The notes beneath the pieces were generated by a model that saw only the letters and a list, made by a program, of their open reading frames with translations, did no database searches and was not told the DNA's origin. This document shows positions 1 through 8,622 of a stretch of 64,000 nucleotides of DNA, in pieces (position 1 is the first letter of the stretch; every line of letters begins with the position of its first letter). Source of the DNA: Streptomyces sp. NBC_01304 (GTDB lineage: Bacteria; Actinomycetota; Actinomycetes; Streptomycetales; Streptomycetaceae); the NCBI RefSeq assembly GCF_035975855.1, contig NZ_CP109055.1, positions 806,001 through 870,000 of the forward strand, in the 5' to 3' direction. The position numbers were made by a program, and so were the translations under genes.

Positions 1-701
1 TCCAGGCCGTCGAGGACGAGCAGCGTGGGCTTGCCGTCGATGACCCGGGGGATCTCGGCGAACGGCCCGCAGTCGTTGACCAGTTCGCGCACCCAGTCGG
101 CGAGCATCTGCTGGGAGCGGCCCTCGATCGCGTTGACCGAGCCGCCCATGGGCACCCACACGATGGGTGTCTGGTGCCTGCGGTGCAGGACCCGGGTGGC
201 TTCCAGCGCGAGCCGGGTCTTGCCGACGCCCATGCCGCCGACGATGCTGACGAACCGCTCGCGCTCGGTGCCGAGCAGTTCGGTGACCGCGCGCAGGTGC
301 GGGCCGCGGCCGACGAACGGTCCTGTCGCCACCGGGGGTGCGGCCGGTTCGGTGTTGTACACCTTCTTGAGCGCGTCGGCGACGGACCGGCTGCCGGTGG
401 ACATCTCCAGGGCGGCGCGGCGCGGGCCGCTGAGCCGCATCGCGTCGGCGAGCAACCGGACGGTGTCCTTGCGGGGCCGCTGCACGCGGCCGAGTTCGAG
501 GTCGCGGATGGCCCGTACGCTGACGGTGGAGAGGCCGGCCAGCTGTTCCTGGGTCAGTCCGGACCTGATTCGGGCTTCCTTGAGCAGCCGGCTCAGTCGC
601 TGCTCGTCTGTGTGGGCACTTGTCCCGGTCTGCGGATCCGGCTGAGCGGCGCGAGTGTCCGCTCCGCTCAGGAGACCGGCAAGGGGCGTCTGATGAGGCA
701 T
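1..701 (-). CDS. XRE-type helix-turn-helix / NB-ARC regulator, C-terminus cut by window edge
   Basis: Start ATG at 701 has a GGAGAG ribosome site just upstream; the frame stays open to base 3, so only about 233 N-terminal residues are seen. Residues about 33-92 form an XRE helix-turn-helix (LKEARIRSGLTQEQLA). A linker leads to an NB-ARC/AAA-type nucleotide site: Walker A GGMGVGKTRLA at about residue 154 and a Walker B-like LLVLDG at the cut end. Families of this build (XRE plus NB-ARC, often with TPR repeats) are ATP-dependent transcriptional regulators in Streptomyces, some controlling secondary metabolism. Whether TPR repeats follow cannot be seen. It reads in the same direction as the DUF885 gene, 110 bp downstream of it. 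Confidence 0.85.
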   Translation of the reverse strand, partial: MPHQTPLAGLLSGADTRAAQPDPQTGTSAHTDEQRLSRLLKEARIRSGLTQEQLAGLSTVSVRAIRDLELGRVQRPRKDTVRLLADAMRLSGPRRAALEMSTGSRSVADALKKVYNTEPAAPPVATGPFVGRGPHLRAVTELLGTERERFVSIVGGMGVGKTRLALEATRVLHRRHQTPIVWVPMGGSVNAIEGRSQQMLADWVRELVNDCGPFAEIPRVIDGKPTLLVLDGL

Positions 702-811
702 CTCTCTCCAGAATGGTTCGGGGCGTGCTGCCGGTGGCTCTCCCTTCGCAGTATGGAATGCGGCTGCTACAGGGGGACTTGAGGTCAGCTGACACGCGCC
801 CCGAACAAGCC

Positions 812-2488
812 CTAGAGAACGGCCAGTTCCGCCTCCAGGTCGTCCAGGCCGAGGGATCCCTGGGACAGGGCCGCCATGTGCCACCGCTTGAGGTCGAAGG
901 CGCTGCCGCCTGCCTTGCGGGCGGCGTCGCGGCCGCGCAGCCAGGCCCGCTCGCCGAGCTTGTAGCCGATGGCCTGGCCGGGCACGCTCTGGTAGCGGAT
1001 CAGCTCGTTGCGGATGAAGGCCGCGGGCCGGCCGCTGTGCAGGCCGAAGAATTCCTCTGCCAGGTCAGGGTTCCAGCGCTCCCCCGGACGGAACGGCGAG
1101 TGGGCGGGGATCTCCAGCTCCAGGTGCATCCCGATGTCGATCACCACGCGTACGGCACGCATCATCTGCGCGTCGAGATACCCGAGGCGGTGCTCCGGGT
1201 TGCCCAGGAAGCCCAACTCGTCCATGAGACGTTCGGCGTACAGCGCCCAACCCTCGGCGTTGGCACTGACCATGCCCACCCCCGTCTGGAAGCGGGACAG
1301 CGACCCGGCCAGGTGCGCCCACTGGGCGAGTTGGAGATGGTGTCCGGGAACGCCCTCGTGGTACCAGGTCGAGACCAGTTCGTACGTGGGGAAGCGGGTG
1401 CGGCCCGCCGTGGGCAGCCAGGTGCGTCCGGGCCGGGTGAAGTCCAGTGACGGCGAGGTGTAGTACGGCGCCGGGCTGGCGCCGGCCGGGGCGATGCAGG
1501 ACTCGACGCGCTTGACCCGCTCGGCCATGTCGAAGTGCGTTCCGTCGAGCTTCTCGATCGCCTCGTCCATGAGGTCCTGCAGCCAGCGCTGCACCGCCTC
1601 GGTCCCGTCGACGGCGTGGCCGTGGGTCTCCAGGTGCTCCAGCACCGCCCAGGGATTCTCGGATCCCGGCAGGATCTTCGCGGCCTCGACGCGCATCTCG
1701 GACAGCAGCCGGTGGAATTCGGACCAGCCGTAGTCGTAGGCCTCGGCCAGGTCGAGCTCGATCCCGTTGAAGTAGCGGGCCGAGCGGACGTAGCGCTCCT
1801 CACCGACGACGTTCGCGGCTCCCTCGACGGCGGGGGCGTACGCGTCACGCAGCCAGTCGCGCAGGTGGACCAACGCGTCGGTGGCAACCCCTGCCGCGCC
1901 GGCCAGTTCGGTACGCAGGGCCTCGGGTCCGGGGGCCACGAGGTCGGCGAACCAGCCGCCCTTCTCACCGATGGAGTCGTCCAACTGGCGGATGAGTGCG
2001 GCAACTTGACGCGGACCGCCGGGCAGATTCCGGACCAGACCTTCGGCGAGCGCCGCCCGGTATCCGGCCAGGGATTCGGGAACGGCCCGCAGCCGCCCGG
2101 CCAGGGCCAGCCAGTCCTCGTCGGTCCCGGTGGGGGTGACGGTGAGGACCGTACGTATCTGCGGCACGGGCGAGAAGATGTTGGAGACCGCGCGCAGCTG
2201 CTCGCCCGTCTCGATCATCGCCAGTTCGGCGGTGAGCCGTTCGCGCAGCAGCCGGGCGCAGTTCCGCTCGTCCGGCGACTCGGTCCCGGCCGGCGGCAGT
2301 CGGCGCAGGGTGGACCGGAACAGGTCCGCCAGTTCTTCCTGTCCCGCAGGGGAGAAGTCGGGGAGCCTGGCGTGGCTGGCGCCGTCACCGAGGTGGGTTC
2401 CCATGATCGGGTCCAGTTCGATCAGGGCGTCCACGTGGTCGTCCGCGATCTGCCGCGGCTGGGGGGAAGCGTTCCTGGGCTCTGACAT
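812..2488 (-). CDS. DUF885 family protein (putative metallopeptidase-like)
   Basis: 558 aa. The ATG at 2488 is chosen because AAAGGATG lies upstream; the open frame continues farther upstream but without family-like sequence. It matches the DUF885 family, of usual length about 550-600 residues. The hallmark motif HEGVPGHH is at residues 377-384 and resembles a zinc-binding HExxH-type site; a C-terminal RNELIRYQSVPGQAIGYKLG block is also typical. No signal peptide is seen, so it is probably cytoplasmic. Substrate unknown; peptidase activity is inferred from the motif. Its start abuts the M20 peptidase region on the other strand, so the two may share a divergent promoter area. Confidence 0.85.
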   Translation of the reverse strand: MSEPRNASPQPRQIADDHVDALIELDPIMGTHLGDGASHARLPDFSPAGQEELADLFRSTLRRLPPAGTESPDERNCARLLRERLTAELAMIETGEQLRAVSNIFSPVPQIRTVLTVTPTGTDEDWLALAGRLRAVPESLAGYRAALAEGLVRNLPGGPRQVAALIRQLDDSIGEKGGWFADLVAPGPEALRTELAGAAGVATDALVHLRDWLRDAYAPAVEGAANVVGEERYVRSARYFNGIELDLAEAYDYGWSEFHRLLSEMRVEAAKILPGSENPWAVLEHLETHGHAVDGTEAVQRWLQDLMDEAIEKLDGTHFDMAERVKRVESCIAPAGASPAPYYTSPSLDFTRPGRTWLPTAGRTRFPTYELVSTWYHEGVPGHHLQLAQWAHLAGSLSRFQTGVGMVSANAEGWALYAERLMDELGFLGNPEHRLGYLDAQMMRAVRVVIDIGMHLELEIPAHSPFRPGERWNPDLAEEFFGLHSGRPAAFIRNELIRYQSVPGQAIGYKLGERAWLRGRDAARKAGGSAFDLKRWHMAALSQGSLGLDDLEAELAVL

Positions 2489-2600
2489 GTCGTCATCCTT
2501 TCGGCAAGTGGCCCTGACGGGGTCCGGTCCCCGCCATCTGCCGCACAACTGCCCCTGCGCTTCGCCGGTGTCGGCCCGCACCGTGCCGTTCACTGGCCCG

Positions 2601-4139
2601 GTGTCCCCTCCATCCGCCGCTTCCCGTGCATCGGACGCGTCTGCCGCCACCATCGCCTCCGTCGTCGACGCCGTCGCCGACGCGATGCCCTGGGCCCGTA
2701 CCGCACTGGCCGAGCTCGTCGCCTTCCGGTCGGTGGCGGATCCCGCGCGCCTCCCCGTGGCCGACTGCGAGGCGGCGGCCGACTGGGTGGCCAACGCGCT
2801 GCGCGCCACGGGCTTCGACGAGGTGGCACTGCTCGACACTCCGGACGGCACGCGCTCGGTGTACGGCTTCCTGCCGGGCCCGCCCGACTCCCCCACCGTG
2901 CTGCTGTACGCGCACTACGACGTGCAGCCGCCGCTGGACGAAGCGGCCTGGCACTCCCCGCCGTTCGAACTGACCGAGCGCGCGGACGGGCGCTGGTACG
3001 GCCGCGGAACGGCGGACTGCAAGGGCGGCGTCCTGATGCATCTGCTGGCGCTGCGCGCCCTGCGGGCCACGACCGGCGTGCCGGTGAACGTCAAGGTGAT
3101 CGTGGAGGGCTCGGAGGAGCAGGCCACCGGCGGGCTCGAGCGGTACGCCAAGGACCACCCCGAACTGCTGCGCGCCGACACGGTCGTCATCGCCGACACC
3201 GGCAACGTACGCGCCGGACTGCCGACCGTGGTCGCCTCGCTCCGCGGCGCGGTCCTGGCCCGGATCGAGGTGCGGACCCTTCGGGGCGACCTCCACTCGG
3301 GCCAGTTCGGCGGGGCCGCGCCCGACGCGCTCGCAGCCCTCATCCGTGCGCTGGCCTCACTGCACGACGAGTCGGGCGCCACGGTCATCGACGGCCTGCC
3401 CAACACGGGGCAATGGAACGGAAGTCCGTACGACGAAGAGGCCTTCCGGCACGACGCGCAGGTCCTCGACGACGTGTCCCTGATCGGCGCCGGCGAAATC
3501 TCCGACCGCCTGTGGGCCCGTCCTTCGGTCACCGTCATGGGCATTGACTGCCCGGCGGTGAACGGCGCCACCCCGGCCGTTCAGGCACGGGCGCGCGCCA
3601 TGGTGTGCCTGCGGATCCCGGCCGGCACGACGGCCGGGACGGCGGGCGAACTGCTCACCGCCCATCTGAGGTCGCACGTGCCCTGGGGGGCGCGGGTGGC
3701 AGTGGAAGTGGTGGGACACGGACAGCCGTTCACGGCGGACACCGGCACCGCCGCCCATGCGGCGATGGCGCGGGCCATGGAGACGGCGTACGACGGTGAA
3801 CGGCTGCGGGTGGCGGGGCTCGGCGGCTCGATCCCGCTGTGCTCGGCCCTGGCCGAGCTGTATCCGCAGGCCGAGATCCTCCTGACCGGTCTGGGCGAGC
3901 CCGAGGCCCGGGTGCACGCGGTGAACGAGAGCGTGGATCCCGGCGAGTTGCGCCGGATGGCGGCGGCGGAGGCGCTGTTCCTGCTGTTCAGCGCGGAAGG
4001 CGTGAGGGGCGGCGAGGCTCAGCTCGAAGCAACAGTCGTTCGCACGGCGTCGGCCAGGGCCACCCCGAAAGCCTCGGAGCCCACGGCGTTGGGGTGCAGC
4101 GGGAACGCGTCGCGGGTGGAGACTGCCCCCTCGACATAG
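2601..4139 (+). CDS. M20 family metallopeptidase / dipeptidase
   Basis: About 512 aa from GTG 2601; the start is uncertain (in-frame GTG 2568 and ATG 2487 also exist; no strong ribosome site at any). Zinc-ligand motifs of M20 peptidases are clear: HYDVQP, then GRGTADCKGG, the catalytic Glu pair in EGSEEQ, and a dimerisation (lid) domain beginning near DLHSGQFGG. Homologues act as cytosolic exopeptidases or dipeptidases (CNDP-like). The final roughly 40 residues, after AEALFLLFSAEG, do not look like family sequence; they are read antisense through the 3' end of the convergent SGNH gene, giving a 121-bp overlap. This suggests loss of the original stop or a sequence error. Confidence 0.85.
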   Translation: MSPPSAASRASDASAATIASVVDAVADAMPWARTALAELVAFRSVADPARLPVADCEAAADWVANALRATGFDEVALLDTPDGTRSVYGFLPGPPDSPTVLLYAHYDVQPPLDEAAWHSPPFELTERADGRWYGRGTADCKGGVLMHLLALRALRATTGVPVNVKVIVEGSEEQATGGLERYAKDHPELLRADTVVIADTGNVRAGLPTVVASLRGAVLARIEVRTLRGDLHSGQFGGAAPDALAALIRALASLHDESGATVIDGLPNTGQWNGSPYDEEAFRHDAQVLDDVSLIGAGEISDRLWARPSVTVMGIDCPAVNGATPAVQARARAMVCLRIPAGTTAGTAGELLTAHLRSHVPWGARVAVEVVGHGQPFTADTGTAAHAAMARAMETAYDGERLRVAGLGGSIPLCSALAELYPQAEILLTGLGEPEARVHAVNESVDPGELRRMAAAEALFLLFSAEGVRGGEAQLEATVVRTASARATPKASEPTALGCSGNASRVETAPST

Positions 4140-4900
4140 CGGTCGGCGGGAGCGGCACAGGAATCGTGTCCAGCACCCAGGGAATAGGTGTCGACGAACG
4201 TGGCGCCGTGCCGCTCCGCCGCCCGCCTGAGGGTATTGCCGAGGTAGTTGACCTTGTCCTGGAGGTAGTCGGCGTCCTGGTCCCAGAACGGCTGGCTGGG
4301 GTAACAGCCGTCGGCGCGAAGGTAGTTGCCGTAGCCGACCACGAACACCTCGGCGTGGGGAGCTCGGTAGCGGATGGTGTCCAGGACGGTGTCGAAGGTG
4401 GGCGCCCAGTCGTCGATCGCCGCTTCGACCTTGTCCGTGCCGCCTTCGGTCTGGGACCGGGCGCAGCTCCTTCCGAGAGGCTCGGGGAGCACGTTCACGC
4501 AGCTGAGAGCGAGGGGGAACATGGACGTGTCGATACCGCCGATGGTGATGCTGACGACGTCCGTGTCGCGGGAGAGGGCCTTGTACTGGGGTGCGGTGCC
4601 CGCGAACTGAGAGGTGCTCAGGTGGTCGACGGTGGCGCCCGAACAGCTGACGTCGGTCAGCGTGGCCCCCAGGACCCGGGCTGCGACGTGGGGATAGTCC
4701 GCGAGTGACCGCTTGCACTGCCGGTTCGAGATGTCGGTGGGCAGCACGAGCGGAGCCGCCGCGTAGGAGTCGCCGAGGGCCACGTACTCGAGCGGGCCGC
4801 CGTCGGCGGCCAGGGCGGACGATGTCGCGGCCGGTGCCGCGAGCGCTCCCCCGCACAGGACGGTGGCGGTCAGCAGGGCGCGCAGCAGGCGAGGCTTCAT
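4019..4900 (-). CDS. Secreted SGNH/GDSL hydrolase (esterase/lipase)
   Basis: 293 aa. ATG 4900 begins a Sec signal peptide (KPRLLR n-region, hydrophobic core, cleavage probably near residue 32 in the Ala-rich ALAADGG). The nucleophile Ser lies in GDSYAAAP (Ser about 45); block II is CSGATVDHLS, block III TIGGIDTS, and the catalytic Asp/His pair is in the C-terminal PADRY...LHPN region. Multiple paired cysteines fit an exported fold like Streptomyces lipase/esterase SCO7513-type enzymes. Its 3' end overlaps the M20 gene convergently. Substrate not predictable. Confidence 0.88.
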   Translation of the reverse strand: MKPRLLRALLTATVLCGGALAAPAATSSALAADGGPLEYVALGDSYAAAPLVLPTDISNRQCKRSLADYPHVAARVLGATLTDVSCSGATVDHLSTSQFAGTAPQYKALSRDTDVVSITIGGIDTSMFPLALSCVNVLPEPLGRSCARSQTEGGTDKVEAAIDDWAPTFDTVLDTIRYRAPHAEVFVVGYGNYLRADGCYPSQPFWDQDADYLQDKVNYLGNTLRRAAERHGATFVDTYSLGAGHDSCAAPADRYVEGAVSTRDAFPLHPNAVGSEAFGVALADAVRTTVASS

Positions 4901-5015
4901 GGTCGGTGGCCCTTCGTGTTCGTGCCGGGTGTTCATGCCGGTGCGTGATGGCCGCCTCAGCATCGGGCACCCCCTCACCGGCGGGCCATGTGCAAGGGCC
5001 CAGCGTCGTCGGCTG

Positions 5016-5129
5016 CGTCTTGGGCAGGGGCACGCGTCTTGGGCCGGGGTGCCCGTCTCAGGCCGGTCACCCGTATTGGGCGAGACACCCGTCTTGGGCG
5101 AGACACCCGTCTTGGGCGGGGCACCCGTC
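5016..5129. repeat. 18-19 bp tandem repeat, about six copies
   Basis: Units begin with CGTCTTGGGC/CGTATTGGGC and end with GACACC or similar; starts at 5016, 5035, 5054, 5072, 5090, 5108 and a partial at 5126. The last four steps are exactly 18 bp. It lies between the SGNH gene start (4900) and the end of the PucR-type gene (5177), both on the minus strand, so it occupies the SGNH promoter region. I see no other gene in this 276-bp stretch. Confidence 0.85.
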
Positions 5130-5176
5130 GCACCCGGCCCGGGCCGGGTGGCTCGATCGAGGGTCGTCCTCCGCTG

Positions 5177-6373
5177 TCACTCCGGCACGGACCGATGCAG
5201 TTCCAGCGTCCGCAAGGCCAACGCCCAGCCCAGCCGTGCCTCCCCCGAATCCGCGGGCCAGCCGGTGAGTTCGGCAACGCGGCTGATGCGGTTGAGGATC
5301 GTGTTGCGATGGCAGAACAGCTGCGTGGCGGTGCGGGAGGCCGAGCAGCCCGAGTCGAGCCACACGCGCAGCGTCTTGAGCAGTTCCGGGCGCTCGGTGC
5401 CGCTGCGCAGCACCCCGTCCAGGTAGCGCATCGCCATGCGGTCCGCGATCTCCAGCTCCGCCCCGAGAGCGGCATGGACGAGCCGTTCGTCGAGACAGGC
5501 GACCTCCCCGCTGCCCGGCAGGAGCGTGACGAGCGCACGCTGTGCGAGCCGCAGTCCCTGGTCGGCAAGGGCCAGATCCGTGAAGACCGGCGAGATCCCG
5601 GCCCGGCCGACGGCCTGGTGGTGCAGGACATCGGCGAGCAGCGCGGGCTCGGCCGTCCGCAGTCTCACCAACCCGGCGACGACTTCGGCCCGCGGCCGCC
5701 AGAACGACCACAGGCCCACGGTCTCCAAAGCGGGTCCGGGATCGGGCGACGGGGCGGGGGTCGCCGCGTCCGGGGCGATGACGACCACGGCGTACCGGTC
5801 GCACGGGGGCACGCCCAGCGCCGCGGCCGCCGCTGTGGCCACGGCGGGGTCACCGGCCCGGCCGTCCAGCAGCGCCTCGAAGAGGGCGCCGCGCCGGGAT
5901 GCCTCACGATGCTGCAGTTCCAAGGTCCGCAGCCGGTACGCATCCGCCATCGCGGAGGAGAATTTGTCGATGGTCTCCCAGACCGCGCCGGCCATGTCCC
6001 CCATCAGGCCCTGCTGGGCGGGCGACCGATCGCACATCCAGTCGGCCATCGCCTGCCACAACACGCGCCCGCCCCTGCGGTACGCCTGCAACACCGTGGC
6101 CAACGGCATGCCCTGCTCGGCACGCAACCGCCCGTTCTCGGCGGCCACCGCCTCGAAGCGGCGCTCGCCGGACGGGAGCGCGCCGAACTCGTGCAGCGCC
6201 AGCTCCATGTTGCCGCGCAGGGTCAGTTGCAGGTCCTCGTGCGAGACCGGCCGGCCGCTGGCATAGACCGTGCTGTGGGCCCAGATATCGGCCGAGAGCT
6301 TGCCGACGAGCCCATCCATGTCGTCGAGCAGCGTCATCGCCAGGTCTCGGTGCAGCACCAGCTCCTGATTCAT
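5177..6373 (-). CDS. PucR/CdaR-type helix-turn-helix transcriptional regulator
   Basis: 398 aa. The C-terminal about 60 residues are a PucR-type HTH (LFCHRNTILNRISRVAELTG), the signature of this family; the N-terminal part is a helical sensor-like domain (DUF-type N-terminus common in Streptomyces paralogues) and the middle resembles the GGDEF-like central domain. Ligand unknown. The start ATG 6373 has no ribosome site, but TATCCT at 6380-6385 sits 6 nt upstream, so a leaderless transcript is likely. It follows the MFS gene in the same direction after 133 bp, and could regulate it. Confidence 0.85.
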   Translation of the reverse strand: MNQELVLHRDLAMTLLDDMDGLVGKLSADIWAHSTVYASGRPVSHEDLQLTLRGNMELALHEFGALPSGERRFEAVAAENGRLRAEQGMPLATVLQAYRRGGRVLWQAMADWMCDRSPAQQGLMGDMAGAVWETIDKFSSAMADAYRLRTLELQHREASRRGALFEALLDGRAGDPAVATAAAAALGVPPCDRYAVVVIAPDAATPAPSPDPGPALETVGLWSFWRPRAEVVAGLVRLRTAEPALLADVLHHQAVGRAGISPVFTDLALADQGLRLAQRALVTLLPGSGEVACLDERLVHAALGAELEIADRMAMRYLDGVLRSGTERPELLKTLRVWLDSGCSASRTATQLFCHRNTILNRISRVAELTGWPADSGEARLGWALALRTLELHRSVPE

Positions 6374-6379
6374 TGCCGC

Positions 6380-6385
6380 AGGATA
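6380..6385 (-). promoter_or_regulatory. Candidate -10 element for a leaderless PucR-type transcript
   Basis: TATCCT on the minus strand fits TANNNT and is 6 nt before the ATG at 6373; no Shine-Dalgarno sequence intervenes. The -35 element is not convincing. Confidence 0.4.
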
Positions 6386-6506
6386 GGTACCCGCACTGAC
6401 CAGGCGAAAGAGACGGTGGCCCAAGCGCCACTCCCGCTGGCTTGGGCAACCGCACACACCACCGCACACGACGGAGAGGCCACTGCCCCACCGGCGCATG
6501 ACACCG

Positions 6507-7829
6507 TCAGTCGACGACCGCCGGGACCCGGACCGCCGCAGGCCCTTCGGCACGGCTGACGATCCACTTCAGGACGCCGGCCAGCACGCTGCCCACCACT
6601 CCCGCCGCGAGGATGAAGACGAACGGTGCGCGGGCACTGCCGGTCCGGTCCTCGACGAGGCCGAAGACCAAGGGACCCACGAATCCCCCCAGCAGACCGA
6701 TCGTGTTGATGAAGGCCAGGCCCACCGCGGCCATCAGGCCCGACATCCGGGACATCGCCACCGACCAGAACAACGGCAGCGTGCCGGTCAGGAAGAAGTT
6801 GGCCACGAAGAGCAGTGCGTACCGGGTCATCGCGCCGGTGGCCGGCAGATAGGCGCCCATGGCCACGGTGGTGGCGACGGCGCACACGACGATCAGGCCG
6901 GTGTCGTTGCCGATCCTGCCGTGCAGCCACGGGAAGAAGAGGACACCGCCGAGGATGGCCAGCCCCATGCTGCCGGTGACGAGCCCGATGGCGAAGGTGT
7001 TCGTGACGCCAAGGCCCTCCACGATCGAGGGGAGGTTGAACCCGACGGCGGAACCGACGAGTTGGTTCACGAAGTACGTGGCCGCGAGGACCAGCACGAT
7101 CGGCCGCCCGAAGGCCAACTTGAGGTTGCCGCGCAGCCGGTGCGGTGACGGATCGGCCCCGACGGCACGCTCCGACAATGCGGCAGCCTGCGCCGACGTG
7201 AGCCAACTCGCGTCCTGCGGACGGTTCGGCAGCGCACACCACACGAACACGCCGATCCCGACGGTCACCAGCCCTTCGACCAGGAACATCCACTGCCAGC
7301 CTTGAAGCCCGGCGACACCGTCGAGCCGCATGAGCCCGCCGCCGGCCGGCGCACCCAGGATGGTCGCGGCGGCGGGCGCGGTGTAGATGAGCCCGACCAC
7401 GGTCACCCGGTGCCGCTGCGAGAACCAGAGCGTGACCGTGTACATCAGCGCCGGATACAGCCCGGCTTCGGCAGCGCCGAGGGTGAACCGCAGGACGTAG
7501 AAGGAAGTCTCGCCCTGGACGAACATCATCGCCGCCGAGACCAGGCCCCAGGTCACCGCGATGCGTGCGATCCACGCGCGTGCCCCCACCCGGTAGAGCA
7601 CAAGGTTGCTCGGGACCTCCAGGAGCGCGTAGCTGAGGAAGAAGACACCCGCACCCAGACCGTACGCGGCCGCGCTGATGCCGATGTCGGCTTCCAGCTG
7701 CGTCTTGGCCAGGGCGATGTTCGTACGGTCCACGTACGACATGAAGTACGCGAGGCCGAGGACGGGCAGCAGCCGCCTGATCGCCGTGCGTGTCGCGGCA
7801 GCGTGCACCGCGTCGGAAGAAGTGAGCAT
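6507..7829 (-). CDS. MFS transporter, anion:cation symporter (ACS) type
   Basis: 440 aa. ATG 7829 has GAAGGA upstream. Twelve hydrophobic segments are visible, with the ACS-family opening GLAYFMSYVDRTNIALAK in TM1 and the QLEADIG motif after it; the TM2-3 loop reads PSNLVLYRVGAR. Such proteins (phthalate, tartrate, hexuronate and aromatic-acid permeases) import organic anions with protons. No catabolic enzyme gene adjoins it, so the substrate is open. It is separated by 343 bp from the divergent small gene at 8173. Confidence 0.88.
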   Translation of the reverse strand: MLTSSDAVHAAATRTAIRRLLPVLGLAYFMSYVDRTNIALAKTQLEADIGISAAAYGLGAGVFFLSYALLEVPSNLVLYRVGARAWIARIAVTWGLVSAAMMFVQGETSFYVLRFTLGAAEAGLYPALMYTVTLWFSQRHRVTVVGLIYTAPAAATILGAPAGGGLMRLDGVAGLQGWQWMFLVEGLVTVGIGVFVWCALPNRPQDASWLTSAQAAALSERAVGADPSPHRLRGNLKLAFGRPIVLVLAATYFVNQLVGSAVGFNLPSIVEGLGVTNTFAIGLVTGSMGLAILGGVLFFPWLHGRIGNDTGLIVVCAVATTVAMGAYLPATGAMTRYALLFVANFFLTGTLPLFWSVAMSRMSGLMAAVGLAFINTIGLLGGFVGPLVFGLVEDRTGSARAPFVFILAAGVVGSVLAGVLKWIVSRAEGPAAVRVPAVVD

Positions 7830-8172
7830 GACAGTCCTTCCCGCGAGCGCGCACAGGCGCGCAGCAGGGTGGGAAGCGAGGAGTAGAGCCACCCGCGCAT
7901 CGCCGTTGGCGCGGCAACCGGGGCGTCGCTCGTGGGTGTTCAGGATCGAGTACGACTCCTCGGCCCGGCCATGTGCACTCGCCCACCATGTGCGGCCCGG
8001 CCACTGGGCATGAGCACGGGGGCGCGATCGCTTCAAGGAGCACACAGATCAAGGCATGTCAGGAGCGAACAGCCGTGGGACGGAGCAGACTGTCGGTGGG
8101 CACACCGTGAAAGCTCACTCACGCCACTGCTCAGGAAGGCGTGCCCGCCCAGACTCCGCGGGCGAAGGTGCC
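7830..8172. other. Divergent intergenic region, no gene recognised
   Basis: Between the MFS gene (minus) and the small unknown gene (plus). It contains only the ribosome sites of the two genes and no convincing inverted repeat or promoter that I can identify by eye. Confidence 0.5.
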
Positions 8173-8622
8173 ATGGACCCCCTGCGGTGTCGGCGCGGCG
8201 ACAGGACCGAGGAGCAGTTGCGCGTTCAGCTCGCGCTGCTCTCGGAACTCGTCTCCTACGCACAGGACGCCATGCAACTGGCTGCGGAGGATGCGCAAGT
8301 GTTCATGGCGCTCTACGCCGTCCTGCGACACCGCGCCGCCGAAAAGCGCGAAACGGACCCTGCTCTTCGTCAACTCGCCGAGAGCGCTCTGCGTCAAACT
8401 GCCGCCGCGGTCTCCTGCGAACAGCAGGAGACCGCGGTCCAGCTCCTTGTGACCGTGTGGTCGGCCGGCCTGAGGTCCGGCTGCGAGGCCGAGCAATGGG
8501 CCACCAGTGCGCCGGAGCTGCCCGCCAAGTGTCTGCGCGCGGCCACGACATCGACACCGCCATCAACACCGACACCGACACCGACACCGACGACCTACCG
8601 CACCAGCCGACCGACCGCCTGA
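8173..8622 (+). CDS. Hypothetical protein with Thr-Pro repeat tail
   Basis: 149 aa. ATG 8173 is preceded by GAAGG at good spacing; an upstream ATG (8056) in the same frame lacks one. The body (EEQLRVQLALLSELVSYAQD..., residues about 12-115) is predicted helical and mostly soluble, then the last 25 residues are low-complexity Thr/Pro from a short 6-bp DNA repeat. No signal peptide and no known domain recognised. Its end overlaps the convergent STAS-GAF gene by 28 bp. Coding potential is plausible but not certain. Confidence 0.45.
   Translation: MDPLRCRRGDRTEEQLRVQLALLSELVSYAQDAMQLAAEDAQVFMALYAVLRHRAAEKRETDPALRQLAESALRQTAAAVSCEQQETAVQLLVTVWSAGLRSGCEAEQWATSAPELPAKCLRAATTSTPPSTPTPTPTPTTYRTSRPTA
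8566..8589 (+). repeat. Hexanucleotide ACACCG repeat, four units
   Basis: Four exact 6-bp units within the 3' end of the small unknown gene, coding Thr-Pro dipeptides. Prone to slippage by whole codon pairs, so length changes would stay in frame. Confidence 0.8.

Noticed and set aside
5016..5129. Regular repeat as a CRISPR array
   Set aside because: Units are contiguous with no spacers, and no cas gene is present.
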